This document shows positions 14,731-21,924 of a stretch of 30,658 nt of DNA, one piece after another; position 1 is the first letter of the stretch; each line of letters begins with the position of its first letter. The notes beneath the pieces were generated by a model that made no database searches, was not told where the DNA came from, and saw only the letters and a list, made by a program, of their open reading frames with translations. The DNA is from an uncultured Clostridium sp. Its GTDB lineage: Bacteria; Bacillota; Clostridia; Lachnospirales; Lachnospiraceae. A program made the translations under genes and the position numbers. The stretch spans positions 1 through 30,658 of the forward strand of contig UQJF01000017.1 in assembly GCA_900541315.1 (NCBI GenBank), written 5' to 3'.

Positions 14731-14937
14731 ATGGATATTCCAGGATTTACGTTATTATTGCAGGACTTTTGCGCATACTGTCCGGATTTTGAACCGGAGT
14801 TAGAGAAAATCGAGTATAGCTGCGTTATGAGAGCACCCAACTGCCAGAATAATATCCGTTGCATAAACAGAAAGCGCTGTGCAAGGATTGCAGCTAATAT
14901 TCAGAAACGGGTGAATACTGATGCCAAGGAAGAATGA
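14731..14937 (+). CDS. Small Cys-rich protein (68 aa)
   Basis: AGGAGAT sits about 6 bases before the ATG at 14731, which is preferred over an in-frame ATG at 14710. Six Cys residues are spread in pairs (CAYC, then SC, NC, RCINRKRC), which suggests one or two zinc sites. The end overlaps the next gene by 17 bases. It lies between portal and minor capsid genes, but no structural role is recognised. Confidence 0.58.
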   Translation: MDIPGFTLLLQDFCAYCPDFEPELEKIEYSCVMRAPNCQNNIRCINRKRCARIAANIQKRVNTDAKEE

Positions 14938-16624
14938 ATATGATCTTGCTGCAGCTTTTCAGAAGATAGAGGATGAGCTGATAGCTTCTATGATCCGGAA
15001 TATGGACCGGCACAGGGCAGAGGAAACCAAAGAGGGTTATAACTGGTCCATGTGGCAGACAGAGCAGCTAAAAGCCCTGGAAAAGTACAAAGTCCGCAAC
15101 CAGCAGAAATACAGTAAGCAGTTTAAAAGTATTAATGACCAGATTGACAGTCTGATCCGGATGTCACGGTCAAAAGGCGGTATGCAGCAGGAAAGGCGTA
15201 TACTTCAGGCGATTAAGAAAGGCTTTAAGGGGGCTAAGAAAACTGGCTCGGGAGCTACGGCAGAGTTTTTTAAGCTGAATGACCGTAAACTGGAAGCGCT
15301 GATCAAAGCCACCAGAGACGATATGGAGAAAGTGGAAACAGCGGTGCTTCGCAAGGCTAACGATGATTACCGAAAAGCGATCTTCAATGCCCAGGTATAT
15401 GCCAATACAGGTGCCGGGACCTATGAAAAGGCTGTGGACATGGCTACCAAAGATATGCTGTCCCGTGGTCTTAACTGCGTGGAGTATGCCAACGGTGCCA
15501 GACATACGCTTTCAGACTATGCAGATATGGCGATCCGGACAGCCAGTAAAAGAGCTTACCTGCAGGGAGAAGGCGAAAAACGTCAGGAGTGGGGAGTTAC
15601 AACAGTTATCATGGCCAAGCGTGGAAACCCGTGTCCTAAGTGCCTTCCTTTTGTTGGTAAGGTCCTGATCGATGATGTGTGGAGCGGTGGTAGCAAGGAC
15701 GGCGTGGATCCGGAGACTGGGAAGAAATATCCGCTGATGAGTTATGCAATCAGCAAAGGGCTTTATCATCCAAGATGCAAGGACAGCCATACTACATATT
15801 TCCCTGGTATTTCTACCGCAGATGATATCTGGACTAAAGAAGATCTGGAAGAGATTGGACTTCAGAACCAGCAGGAAGCCAGGCAACAGTATGCAGAGCG
15901 CCAGGTGGAAAAGTATGGGAGACTGGCAGAGTATTCGCTGGATAAGGAGAATCAAAAAGAATACCAGATAAAAGCGGAAGAGTGGAAAGACCAGGCGTAC
16001 AGACCAGTTACCAGAGGTGAAGCATCAACAATATTTATTAAACAGCAGCAGAAAATAAACATTAAGCGAGTTGAAAGCTATTCAGAGATTTACATTTCCA
16101 ATCAGACGAATATAAAACCTCGTGCGTTACATACATTGAATCAGAGAACGGAGCAGGCTTTAAAAGAGTGGGAAGTTTCGCTGGAGAGAAGGCCTAAAAT
16201 TATTATAGTTTCGCCAGATGAAATGCCTACAGCGTATGGGAAGTATGACGCCATACAAAATGTAGTTTTCTATATCCCTCAGATTGCAGACAGTAAAGTG
16301 ATTAAAGATCAAGGAAATGTTGAATTTCATGAGATGTGGCATATGAAGCAGGCTGAAAATTTTAGAAAACGATACGGTGAAATTACAAGAGAAAACTATG
16401 GTAAGTATATAGAGAATGCTTGTAAAGAAGCAAAGAAGACAATTGACAGAGCAGGTATCACGGAGTACAATGTAAGCGACATAAGTAGTTACGCAGATCA
16501 AATGTTCTGGATTGATAGGTATGATGAAGTTGAAGCTGAATATATGGTAAAACATCGAAGAGGGAAGAAACATGGTAATTCGCAAGTATCCGGAGGAGAT
16601 TCAAAAGGCGATGGAAACTTATAA
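14921..16624 (+). CDS. Minor capsid protein (Phage_min_cap2 / MuF-like) with C-terminal metallopeptidase-like domain
   Basis: Residues 1-365 are a Phage_min_cap2-type head protein: a charged N-terminal helical region, RTASKRAYLQGEGEKRQEWG, GNPCPKCLPFVGKVLIDDVW and LYHPRCKDSHTTYFPG with the family's Cys/His pattern. Such proteins are built into the capsid near the portal and may be ejected with the DNA. From about residue 367 (position 16020) the DNA becomes AT-rich and the protein changes character. A zincin-like motif VEFHEMWH (His470-Glu471...His474) follows, with a possible third ligand in DEVEAEY at about 534. The fusion of a MuF-like head protein to an enzyme domain is the known layout of phage polymorphic toxins. 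A small overlapping ORF follows, as an immunity gene would. The enzyme activity and target are inferred. Confidence 0.83.
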   Translation: MPRKNEYDLAAAFQKIEDELIASMIRNMDRHRAEETKEGYNWSMWQTEQLKALEKYKVRNQQKYSKQFKSINDQIDSLIRMSRSKGGMQQERRILQAIKKGFKGAKKTGSGATAEFFKLNDRKLEALIKATRDDMEKVETAVLRKANDDYRKAIFNAQVYANTGAGTYEKAVDMATKDMLSRGLNCVEYANGARHTLSDYADMAIRTASKRAYLQGEGEKRQEWGVTTVIMAKRGNPCPKCLPFVGKVLIDDVWSGGSKDGVDPETGKKYPLMSYAISKGLYHPRCKDSHTTYFPGISTADDIWTKEDLEEIGLQNQQEARQQYAERQVEKYGRLAEYSLDKENQKEYQIKAEEWKDQAYRPVTRGEASTIFIKQQQKINIKRVESYSEIYISNQTNIKPRALHTLNQRTEQALKEWEVSLERRPKIIIVSPDEMPTAYGKYDAIQNVVFYIPQIADSKVIKDQGNVEFHEMWHMKQAENFRKRYGEITRENYGKYIENACKEAKKTIDRAGITEYNVSDISSYADQMFWIDRYDEVEAEYMVKHRRGKKHGNSQVSGGDSKGDGNL

Positions 16625-16730
16625 GCCGTATGCAAAATGTATTCATGATGGCGAGCTTGAAGGTGTTCCACAGGAAGCTGTAGAAGCGTTTAAAAAAGTG
16701 AAGAATTGGGCTTGGGAACAAGGTCAGTAA
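16572..16730 (+). CDS. Small ORF overlapping the minor capsid gene; possible immunity protein (52 aa)
   Basis: The ATG lies 53 bases inside the preceding gene in another frame, with GAGGGAAG about 6 bases upstream. The product is helical and mildly acidic (MVIRKYPEEIQKAMETYKPY, then DGELEGVPQEAVEAFKKVKN, ending WAWEQGQ). It ends at a terminator. The tight overlap with the AT-rich toxin-like domain suggests it travels with that domain, and an immunity role fits. It could equally be an unrelated small virion or regulatory protein. Confidence 0.55.
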   Translation: MVIRKYPEEIQKAMETYKPYAKCIHDGELEGVPQEAVEAFKKVKNWAWEQGQ

Positions 16731-16762
16731 ATACCACCAGTCAGTAGACCGGTGGTATTTTT
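16729..16762 (+). terminator. Strong terminator within the late operon
   Basis: AAATACCACC pairs perfectly with GGTGGTATTT (10 bp) around a 12-base loop and is followed by TTTTT. It sits right after the toxin-like/immunity-like pair and before the DUF4406 gene, inside what should be one structural transcript. Confidence 0.85.
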
Positions 16763-16794
16763 GTACCCATTTTTAGGAAAGAGAGGATAAGAAG

Positions 16795-17118
16795 ATGAAG
16801 AAAGCAATGCTTAGTCAGCCAATGGCCGGGAAAACAGATGAGGAGATTATTGCAACTAGGGAACAGGCAATCAAGGCACTGGAAGCCAAAGGCTACGAAA
16901 TTGTGAATACGTTATTTACTGATGAATGGTACAGCAATGAAAAGATGAAAGAACGTGGAGTGGTACAGATTCCCCTTTGCTTTCTTGCTAAAAGTCTGGA
17001 AAATATGTCCCTTTGTCATGCAGCTTATTTCTGTAAGGGTTGGGAAAATGCCAGAGGGTGCCGGATTGAGCATGATGCAGCGGTAGCCTATGGGTTAGAT
17101 GTGATTTATGAAGAATAA
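16795..17118 (+). CDS. DUF4406-like (nucleoside 2-deoxyribosyltransferase-related) protein
   Basis: The 107-residue protein starts MKKAMLSQPMAGKTDEEI, a nucleotide-binding loop like those of DUF4406/YtoQ-type proteins. It ends with AYFCKGWENARGCRIEHDAAVAYGLDVIYEE, the conserved aD...gW..arGC.iEh..A..yG signature. Relatives transfer or hydrolyse nucleosides, and phage copies are widespread with no fixed role. Its place between the head genes is unusual for an enzyme, so it may be a cargo gene like its upstream neighbour. Ribosome site GAGAGGA precedes the ATG. Confidence 0.78.
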   Translation: MKKAMLSQPMAGKTDEEIIATREQAIKALEAKGYEIVNTLFTDEWYSNEKMKERGVVQIPLCFLAKSLENMSLCHAAYFCKGWENARGCRIEHDAAVAYGLDVIYEE

Positions 17119-17132
17119 TTGCGACGTCGCAA
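17119..17132 (+). repeat. Perfect 14-bp palindrome TTGCGACGTCGCAA
   Basis: The site is a perfect inverted repeat that starts right after the DUF4406 stop and ends directly before the next ATG. It could be an operator for a dimeric regulator, or a small RNA hairpin that controls start access. No second copy was noticed. Confidence 0.5.
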
Positions 17133-17294
17133 ATGAAAGAAGGTGATTTTACGGGGCTTATATCATGGATCAGACAGAGGTTTTTCAAGAAAAAGGAGTG
17201 CTGCCACCACTATCGCAAGCACTGGAGCCGGGCTTCCGGTCCGTATGGCGGTTATGTAAGACGTTGTACCAAATGTAATAAGATTGAGCAGTAA
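17133..17294 (+). CDS. Small zinc-ribbon-like protein (53 aa)
   Basis: The frame opens with ATG at 17133. The product has a basic helix (ISWIRQRFFKKKECCHHYRK) followed by a zinc-ribbon-like part (YGGYVRRCTKCNKIEQ), with potential ligands CC, HH and C-x2-C. No ribosome site is seen upstream; the palindrome sits there instead, so the start is uncertain. After the stop come 136 bases (17295-17430) without a convincing gene, then the scaffold gene. Confidence 0.52.
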   Translation: MKEGDFTGLISWIRQRFFKKKECCHHYRKHWSRASGPYGGYVRRCTKCNKIEQ

Positions 17295-17430
17295 GCACGC
17301 AGGAAAGCCCTGGGTGTTATTTTTATGCCCAAACGCGAGCATGGCATTAAACTCTGCGCGGCCGGTGACACCGATGAGAATGGATCAGTAACAGGAGTGA
17401 CACTCCCAAAATGGAAAGGAGACTATTAAC

Positions 17431-18069
17431 ATGGCAGAAACAAATCAAAACCAGGCACAGCAGAATCAGCAGGGCACAGGAGACGGTAGTGGGCAGACTA
17501 CACAGCAGAACCAGAATTCCCAGCAGGCATCAACACCAGCTATTGACTATGGCAAGATCCAACAGATGCTTGATGGAACACTGGCAGCCAAGGAAGATAC
17601 CGCACTGAAAGCCTATTTTAAACAGCAGGGACTTTCTCAGCAGGAAGTAGAGCAGGCGATCGCAGCTTTTAAGCAGCAGAAAGCCGCTAATACTCCAGAT
17701 GTGGGAGCTATGCAGACCCAGCTGACACAGGCACAGGAGGCAGCCAAACAGGCACAGATCCAGAATGTTGCTATACTTGCTGCAGTAAGCCTGGGTATTG
17801 ATGCCAAAACAATTCCATACATCCTCAAAATGGCAGATCTCAGTCAGGCAGTAGGACAGGATGGAAAGGTCAATGAAGAGAACTTAAAAGCAGCCCTGAA
17901 TAAAGTCCTGGAAGACGTTCCGGGATTGAAGCCACAGGCTGCGGGCACTACTGGTTTTGTACAGGTAGGAGCTGCAAGCGGAAATGCTGGTGCGGGCCAG
18001 GCACAGCAGGCAACACAGACCCAGCAGACAGGGGTCCCGGCTAAACGCTGGAACCGTTGGAACAACTAA
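17431..18069 (+). CDS. Capsid scaffolding protein
   Basis: The 212-residue protein is Gln/Ala-rich and lies directly before the major capsid gene, both typical of scaffolds. Residues 1-40 are disordered (Gln/Asn/Thr). Residues 40-115 form long helices (YGKIQQMLDGTLAAKEDTAL, then QLTQAQEAAKQAQIQNVAIL), and a short acidic and Gly/Ala-rich region follows. The last residues (PAKRWNRWNN) are basic and could contact the capsid protein. Scaffolds guide procapsid assembly and then leave. Ribosome site AAAGGAG precedes the ATG. The family assignment is by position and composition. Confidence 0.78.
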   Translation: MAETNQNQAQQNQQGTGDGSGQTTQQNQNSQQASTPAIDYGKIQQMLDGTLAAKEDTALKAYFKQQGLSQQEVEQAIAAFKQQKAANTPDVGAMQTQLTQAQEAAKQAQIQNVAILAAVSLGIDAKTIPYILKMADLSQAVGQDGKVNEENLKAALNKVLEDVPGLKPQAAGTTGFVQVGAASGNAGAGQAQQATQTQQTGVPAKRWNRWNN

Positions 18070-18100
18070 CAAATGATTTAAGAAAGGACAAGGTGATCAT

Positions 18101-19084
18101 ATGCCAAATTTAAACTATGCACAGGTATGGGAGCCTGAATTATTAGAGATCCTCATGCAGGGGACTTTAACTTCTCCCTTTGTAACAAGTAACGTAAAGT
18201 GGTTAGATGCCAAGACATTCCACTTTACCCAGATGTCCACTTCCGGATATAAAAATCACAACAGAAATGGCGGCTGGAATAAGGGCGATTATACCCAGAA
18301 GGATGTACCGTTTACCCTTACCCATGACCGTGACATTTCTTTCCTGGTGGATAAGGCAGATGTGGATGAGACCAATGCGACTGCATCCATCCAGAACATT
18401 TCCCGCACCTTTGAGCAGACCCAGGTCGTTCCGGAAACAGATGCGCTGTTCTTTGCAAAGGTAGCGCAGGCAGCACAGAAGGCAGAGGGATACCATAGTT
18501 CTACAGCAGCTGCTACCTATACCAAGGCAAAAGTATTCGGAATGCTGAAGGATATCCTGGCGAAGGGCAAGCTGAGAAGATACAAAGCAAATGGTACGTT
18601 GATGATGTATGTATCCAGTGCTATTATGGATGCCCTGGAGCAGTCTACCGAATTTACACGTAAGATCGAGATGACCCAGGTCGCAGAGGGCGGCATGGGA
18701 ATTGAGACCCGTGTAACTGACATTGACGGCGTGCCGATCATGGAAGTAGTGGATGATGAGCGTTTCTATGACGCCTTTGACTGGGAGCCGGAGAACGGCG
18801 GTTTTGCACCACTGAAAAAGGTGACAGAGGATACCGAAAACCATGTAGCTGCTGTAACAGGAGCGCACAGGATCAATGTTTTGGTAGCGTGCGGTCAGAC
18901 CTGCAAGATCGTTCCGAAGATCTCCAGCATCTACTACTTTGAACCAGGAGCACATACAGAGGGTGACGGATACCTGTATCAGAACCGTTCCCTGTCTGAT
19001 GTGTTTGTATTCCCGAATGGACGTGATGGTAAGGTAGACAGCATCTACGTAGATGTGGATACTACAGAGTATACCGGAGCCTGA
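18101..19084 (+). CDS. Major capsid protein (gp13-like)
   Basis: The 327-residue protein follows the scaffold and has features of the gp13-like/HK97-fold capsid proteins of Firmicute siphophages: an N-terminal arm (NYAQVWEPELLEILMQGTLT), an extended E-loop region with many aromatic residues (KTFHFTQMSTSGYKNHNR), a long spine helix (AKVFGMLKDILAKGKLRRYK) and a beta-rich P domain (GIETRVTDIDGVPIMEV). Its well-balanced codon use and strong ribosome site agree with high expression. It would form the icosahedral shell around the DNA. Confidence 0.88.
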   Translation: MPNLNYAQVWEPELLEILMQGTLTSPFVTSNVKWLDAKTFHFTQMSTSGYKNHNRNGGWNKGDYTQKDVPFTLTHDRDISFLVDKADVDETNATASIQNISRTFEQTQVVPETDALFFAKVAQAAQKAEGYHSSTAAATYTKAKVFGMLKDILAKGKLRRYKANGTLMMYVSSAIMDALEQSTEFTRKIEMTQVAEGGMGIETRVTDIDGVPIMEVVDDERFYDAFDWEPENGGFAPLKKVTEDTENHVAAVTGAHRINVLVACGQTCKIVPKISSIYYFEPGAHTEGDGYLYQNRSLSDVFVFPNGRDGKVDSIYVDVDTTEYTGA

Positions 19085-19098
19085 TCGGAGGTGGTCTT

Positions 19099-19485
19099 AT
19101 GGCTTATGAGCCGTATGTAACCCCGGAATATTACCAGACTGAATATGAAGGCAGTGCTGTGCCAGCGGATGAGCTTAAAAAGGCTCTCCGCCAGGCCAGC
19201 CACCACATTGATTCCCTGACTTACAACCGTATCGTAGGTCAGGGATTTTCTAACCTGACAGCATTCCAGCAGGACCTGATCCGGGAAGTGGTCTGCCAGC
19301 AGGCTGATTTTGAGACAGAAAATGCAGATGAGATCAACACGGTTTTGCAGAGCTACAGCATCAACGGTGTGTCCATGCAGTTTGGTAATTCCTGGAACGT
19401 GTTTACAGATAAAGGCGTTGCCATGAAACGGGATGTATACGCTATGCTGTGCCAGACGGGCCTTTGCTGCCGTTTAGCGAGGTGA
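19099..19485 (+). CDS. Head-tail connector protein (gp6/YqbG-like)
   Basis: The 128-residue protein has the helix-rich pattern of the head completion adaptors that sit under the portal: YVTPEYYQTEYEGSAVPADE, ALRQASHHIDSLTYNRIVGQ and LIREVVCQQADFETENADE. These proteins form a ring that extends the portal channel. GGAGG lies 8 bases before the ATG. The order capsid, connector, stopper, then minor capsid 2 and 3-like proteins agrees with the usual neck module. Confidence 0.75.
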   Translation: MAYEPYVTPEYYQTEYEGSAVPADELKKALRQASHHIDSLTYNRIVGQGFSNLTAFQQDLIREVVCQQADFETENADEINTVLQSYSINGVSMQFGNSWNVFTDKGVAMKRDVYAMLCQTGLCCRLAR

Positions 19486-19489
19486 GACT

Positions 19490-19828
19490 ATGAAATATCC
19501 ATGTTTAGTACCTAAAAGGCTCTGTAAGACGCCTGTGCACGTCCACCTGGAATCGGAAGAACTGGATAATAAGGGAAGGCCGAAGTACAGCCTGGATGCA
19601 GATCTGATGTGCAACTTCCAGGATAAAGCCAAGACCATTCTGACAGCGGAAAAGAAGCTGGTGCAGATCACTGGTACAGCGCTTTTTACGGGAGACATTG
19701 CACCAGATATGCCGTCTTTAAGTGGCGGAACAGTAACGGTATTTGGTGAAGAACGCCGGATCGAGCAGGGATGCAAGAACAGGAATCCGGACGGTACGGT
19801 AAATTACTGCAGTCTGGAGGTGATCTGA
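19490..19828 (+). CDS. Head-closure (stopper) protein, Minor_capsid_1-like
   Basis: The 112-residue, beta-rich protein begins MKYPCLVPKRLCKTPVHVHL and ends GTVTVFGEERRIEQGCKNRN plus a terminal strand. It lies where the head-tail stopper gene belongs and resembles Minor_capsid_1-type proteins. It would close the connector channel until the tail joins. Its stop shares a base with the next ATG. Confidence 0.68.
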   Translation: MKYPCLVPKRLCKTPVHVHLESEELDNKGRPKYSLDADLMCNFQDKAKTILTAEKKLVQITGTALFTGDIAPDMPSLSGGTVTVFGEERRIEQGCKNRNPDGTVNYCSLEVI

Positions 19829-20208
19829 TGCAGGTAAAGTCAACTATAAAGCTGAACATGCCTCGTATCAGCCAGCTGACCCGTGCAGCAGTAGTTGCTT
19901 TGAAGCAGACGGCGGAAGCGCTGCATACGGAAGTGGTACAGGCACAGGTCATGCCGTTTGATACTGGCAACCTGCAGAATGAAAGCACCTTCGTGGACAC
20001 CAGTGAAGCTTCTAACGGAAAAGTAAGCCTGGTATCCAGCACGCCATATGCAAGGCGGCTGTATTATCATCCGGAATATCAGTTCCAGAAGTATGAAAAT
20101 CCTTTTGCAGGCGGTAAATGGCTTGAGCCATGGCTTCCGGGAGGTGTCAGCTCCGGTTTTTGCAGGGAAGCCTTTAAGAAGTTTTATAAAAAGGCGGGTG
20201 GTGTATGA
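19828..20208 (+). CDS. Minor capsid 2 / HK97 gp10-like neck protein
   Basis: The true start is likely the ATG at 19828, coupled to the preceding stop and near GGAGGTGA. The 126-residue protein has an N-terminal helix (RISQLTRAAVVALKQTAEAL), the typical MPFDTGNLQNESTFVD segment with a conserved D-TG-L, and YARRLYYHPEYQFQKYENP with PFAGGKWLEPW. These fit the Minor_capsid_2/gp10-like family. It joins the head connector to the tail. Confidence 0.78.
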   Translation: MQVKSTIKLNMPRISQLTRAAVVALKQTAEALHTEVVQAQVMPFDTGNLQNESTFVDTSEASNGKVSLVSSTPYARRLYYHPEYQFQKYENPFAGGKWLEPWLPGGVSSGFCREAFKKFYKKAGGV

Positions 20209-20612
20209 TGCTGCGGTTAACGGACATACAAGACTGGATCATTTCTCTTGGAATTGCAGAAGAGAGCCATGTTTATATCGGTAAGCTGGATAATAAACAG
20301 CAGAAATCCATAGGTATTTATAACCGAAGTGGATCCGGACCACCCAATATTGCTTTAGGTGGCCTGGAATACACTACCTATGATACAAAGCAGCTCTCTC
20401 TTCTGGTCCATTGGAACAGGGACAAACCGGAAAGTGAAGAAGCTGCTTATCAACTATTTGAGAAACTTAGAAGCATATCCAGTCTGGACATAGGAGATAC
20501 CCACATTAATTATCTGCGTTTAATGGTTCCTGAACCTCAGGACGTAGGAACGGATGATAATGGGGTGTATGAATATGTGATCTGGCTGGATCTTATCTAT
20601 CAGAGAAAGTGA
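20205..20612 (+). CDS. Tail terminator protein (Minor_capsid_3-like)
   Basis: The 135-residue protein begins with a helix (TDIQDWIISLGIAEESHVYI), has a strand pattern including IGIYNRSGSGPPNIALGG, and a helix with EAAYQLFEKLRSI, then VYEYVIWLDLIYQRK. These fit the phage tail terminator family (Minor_capsid_3, PF12691-like). Such proteins cap the tail tube and set its end. The start overlaps the previous gene by four bases. Confidence 0.75.
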   Translation: MMLRLTDIQDWIISLGIAEESHVYIGKLDNKQQKSIGIYNRSGSGPPNIALGGLEYTTYDTKQLSLLVHWNRDKPESEEAAYQLFEKLRSISSLDIGDTHINYLRLMVPEPQDVGTDDNGVYEYVIWLDLIYQRK

Positions 20613-20622
20613 GGAATGTGTA

Positions 20623-21078
20623 ATGAGTGAAGTAGGAGGAAAAGTATATCCTGTACACAATAACGTGTTTAAATTTGGTACAAAGGGTATGGACAGCGTG
20701 GACGGCGATATGGTAATGCCTGCGGATCTGGAGAACTTTGCGCCAACCATTGACGGTACCACAGAAGAATGGTATGCCATGGACGCAGAAGGCTGGGCCA
20801 AATCTGCTATGACTGGCAAAAAACTCAGCTTTGCTTTTAAGGGAAAGCGTTCCGTAGGTGATGCCGGAAATGATTATATCGCAGGCCTTGCATGGAAATT
20901 TGGCCAGGATGTAATGACCAAGTTTGAGTGGACCATGACATCCGGGGCTAAGCTGGCTTGTGATGTAGTAGTAAATGTGACTACCCCAGGAGGCGGTGAT
21001 ACAACGAATATCGATGCCCTGGAGTTTGAGGTTACCTGTTATGGAAAACCAACCTATACACCGGTAGTGGCAGCGTAA
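20623..21078 (+). CDS. Major tail tube protein
   Basis: The 151-residue protein follows the tail terminator. It is rich in beta strands with a middle helix pattern and is placed just before the tail chaperones, as tube proteins always are. Segments DSVDGDMVMPADLENFAP, then AMTGKKLSFAFKGKRSVGDA, then CDVVVNVTTPGGGD and a C-terminal strand resemble the siphovirus tube fold. GGAAT and GTGAG before the ATG give a fair ribosome site. The family is set mostly by position. Confidence 0.75.
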   Translation: MSEVGGKVYPVHNNVFKFGTKGMDSVDGDMVMPADLENFAPTIDGTTEEWYAMDAEGWAKSAMTGKKLSFAFKGKRSVGDAGNDYIAGLAWKFGQDVMTKFEWTMTSGAKLACDVVVNVTTPGGGDTTNIDALEFEVTCYGKPTYTPVVAA

Positions 21079-21094
21079 AAGGAGACAATGAGCA

Positions 21095-21394
21095 ATGGCA
21101 AAAGTAGTAGATATTACAGATAAGCTTACATTTGATGGGAATCCATGCCTGATGATCAATGGAGAAAAACTGGAGGTAAATGCAGATGCTCCTACCATGA
21201 TGAAAGTAATTAATGTTACAAGAAATGGTGGAACTTCAGAAGAAAATATGAATGAATTATACGAACTGGTATTTCCAGAAAAATCCAGAAAGGTAATTGA
21301 TTCGTTGAAACTGCTGGTTCGAGATTGGATGACTGTCATTCAGGAGGCCATAAAGCTGATCACAGGAGATATCACAGGCCAGGGAGAGCGCTGA
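21095..21394 (+). CDS. Tail assembly chaperone, first frame (gpG-like)
   Basis: The 99-residue protein sits between the tube and the tape measure and is mainly helical in its second half (NELYELVFPEKSRKVIDSLK, DWMTVIQEAIKLITGD). It ends at a TGA (21392-21394) followed by C. The next frame is open from 21360 and has no usable start before 21444. It therefore looks like the short product of a frameshift pair that chaperones the tape measure during tail assembly. Confidence 0.75.
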   Translation: MAKVVDITDKLTFDGNPCLMINGEKLEVNADAPTMMKVINVTRNGGTSEENMNELYELVFPEKSRKVIDSLKLLVRDWMTVIQEAIKLITGDITGQGER

Positions 21395-21397
21395 CCC
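21357..21397 (+). other. Probable programmed frameshift region (+1 or -2)
   Basis: The +1 frame is open only after a TGA at 21357-21359, and the zero frame stops at 21392-21394. The shift must therefore occur in these 35 bases. The stop context CGC TGA C is the same weak TGA-C context used in RF2 +1 frameshifting. A purine-rich CAGGGAGAG just upstream (21379-21387) could act as an internal Shine-Dalgarno. The precise slip site is not proven. Confidence 0.5.
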
Positions 21398-21728
21398 GTA
21401 CTACGACCTGTTTGAAGACTGGGACCTGATCATTTCCAGTTTCATGACGCAGTACGGGTTGCGTATAAGGACGAAAGAGTTTGAAACGGTCAGCTGGGAT
21501 GAGTTCCGTTCCCTGCTGGCCGGACTTGGACCGGAAACTCCCCTGGGCCGGGTGGTAGCGATACGTTCTGAAACAGATGATAATGTGATCAAACATTTTA
21601 CCACTGATCAGCGAAGAATCCATGACAGCTGGCGTAAACATCAGATGGAGCAGGTGACTCCGGAGACTTATGACAGGGAAATGGAAGGTCTGGAAAGGAT
21701 GTTCGCTGCATTATGCGGAGGTGGTTGA
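21360..21728 (+). CDS. Tail assembly chaperone, second frame (Gp15/gpT-like extension)
   Basis: The ATG at 21444 has no ribosome site, and conserved-looking coding sequence extends upstream in the same frame (ESADPYYDLFEDWDLIISSF). This is typical of the start of the Gp15/gpT-like second domain, and it continues with YGLRI, WDEFRSLLAGLGPETPLGR and a C-terminal helical region. The domain is best explained as a frameshift extension of the upstream chaperone gene, giving a longer gpGT-type protein that binds the tape measure. If it were translated alone, it would start at 21444 and lack the conserved part. The end overlaps the next small zinc-ribbon frame. Confidence 0.7.
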   Translation, partial: SQEISQARESADPYYDLFEDWDLIISSFMTQYGLRIRTKEFETVSWDEFRSLLAGLGPETPLGRVVAIRSETDDNVIKHFTTDQRRIHDSWRKHQMEQVTPETYDREMEGLERMFAALCGGG

Positions 21729-21876
21729 AATTGAAAAAGTAAAGCATGAAAAAGTCCGGTGCCCGTATTGCGGGTATCCGGTCAATGCAATGAAGTCAAA
21801 AGATGCCAAATGCAAGGGCATCTTTTTTAAATGCAAAAATAAGGAATGCAGGAAAATATTTGAGTTAAAGATCTAA
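21721..21876 (+). CDS. Small zinc-ribbon protein, Com-like
   Basis: The core reads VRCPYCGYPV then FFKCKNKECRKIF, a C-x2-C...C-x4-C zinc ribbon of about 50 residues. Mu Com and similar phage proteins of this size bind RNA or DNA and control translation. The start is unclear. GTG at 21721 overlaps GGAGG. ATT at 21730 is 8 bases from GGAGG and would be a rare start. ATG at 21670 is in frame but seems to be a shadow of the upstream gene. The gene sits between chaperone and tape measure. Confidence 0.6.
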   Translation: MVEIEKVKHEKVRCPYCGYPVNAMKSKDAKCKGIFFKCKNKECRKIFELKI

Positions 21877-21924
21877 GACGCTGTGCCGATGTGCCTGTCT
21901 TAACGAAAAGGGCAGGTGACATAT

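Noticed and set aside
18203..18955. Minus-strand 250-aa ORF within the major capsid gene
   Set aside because: It is an antisense shadow of a strongly supported capsid gene, with no ribosome site or recognisable motifs.
20593..21339. Minus-strand 248-aa ORF
   Set aside because: It runs across the boundaries of the tail tube and chaperone genes and has shadow-like composition.
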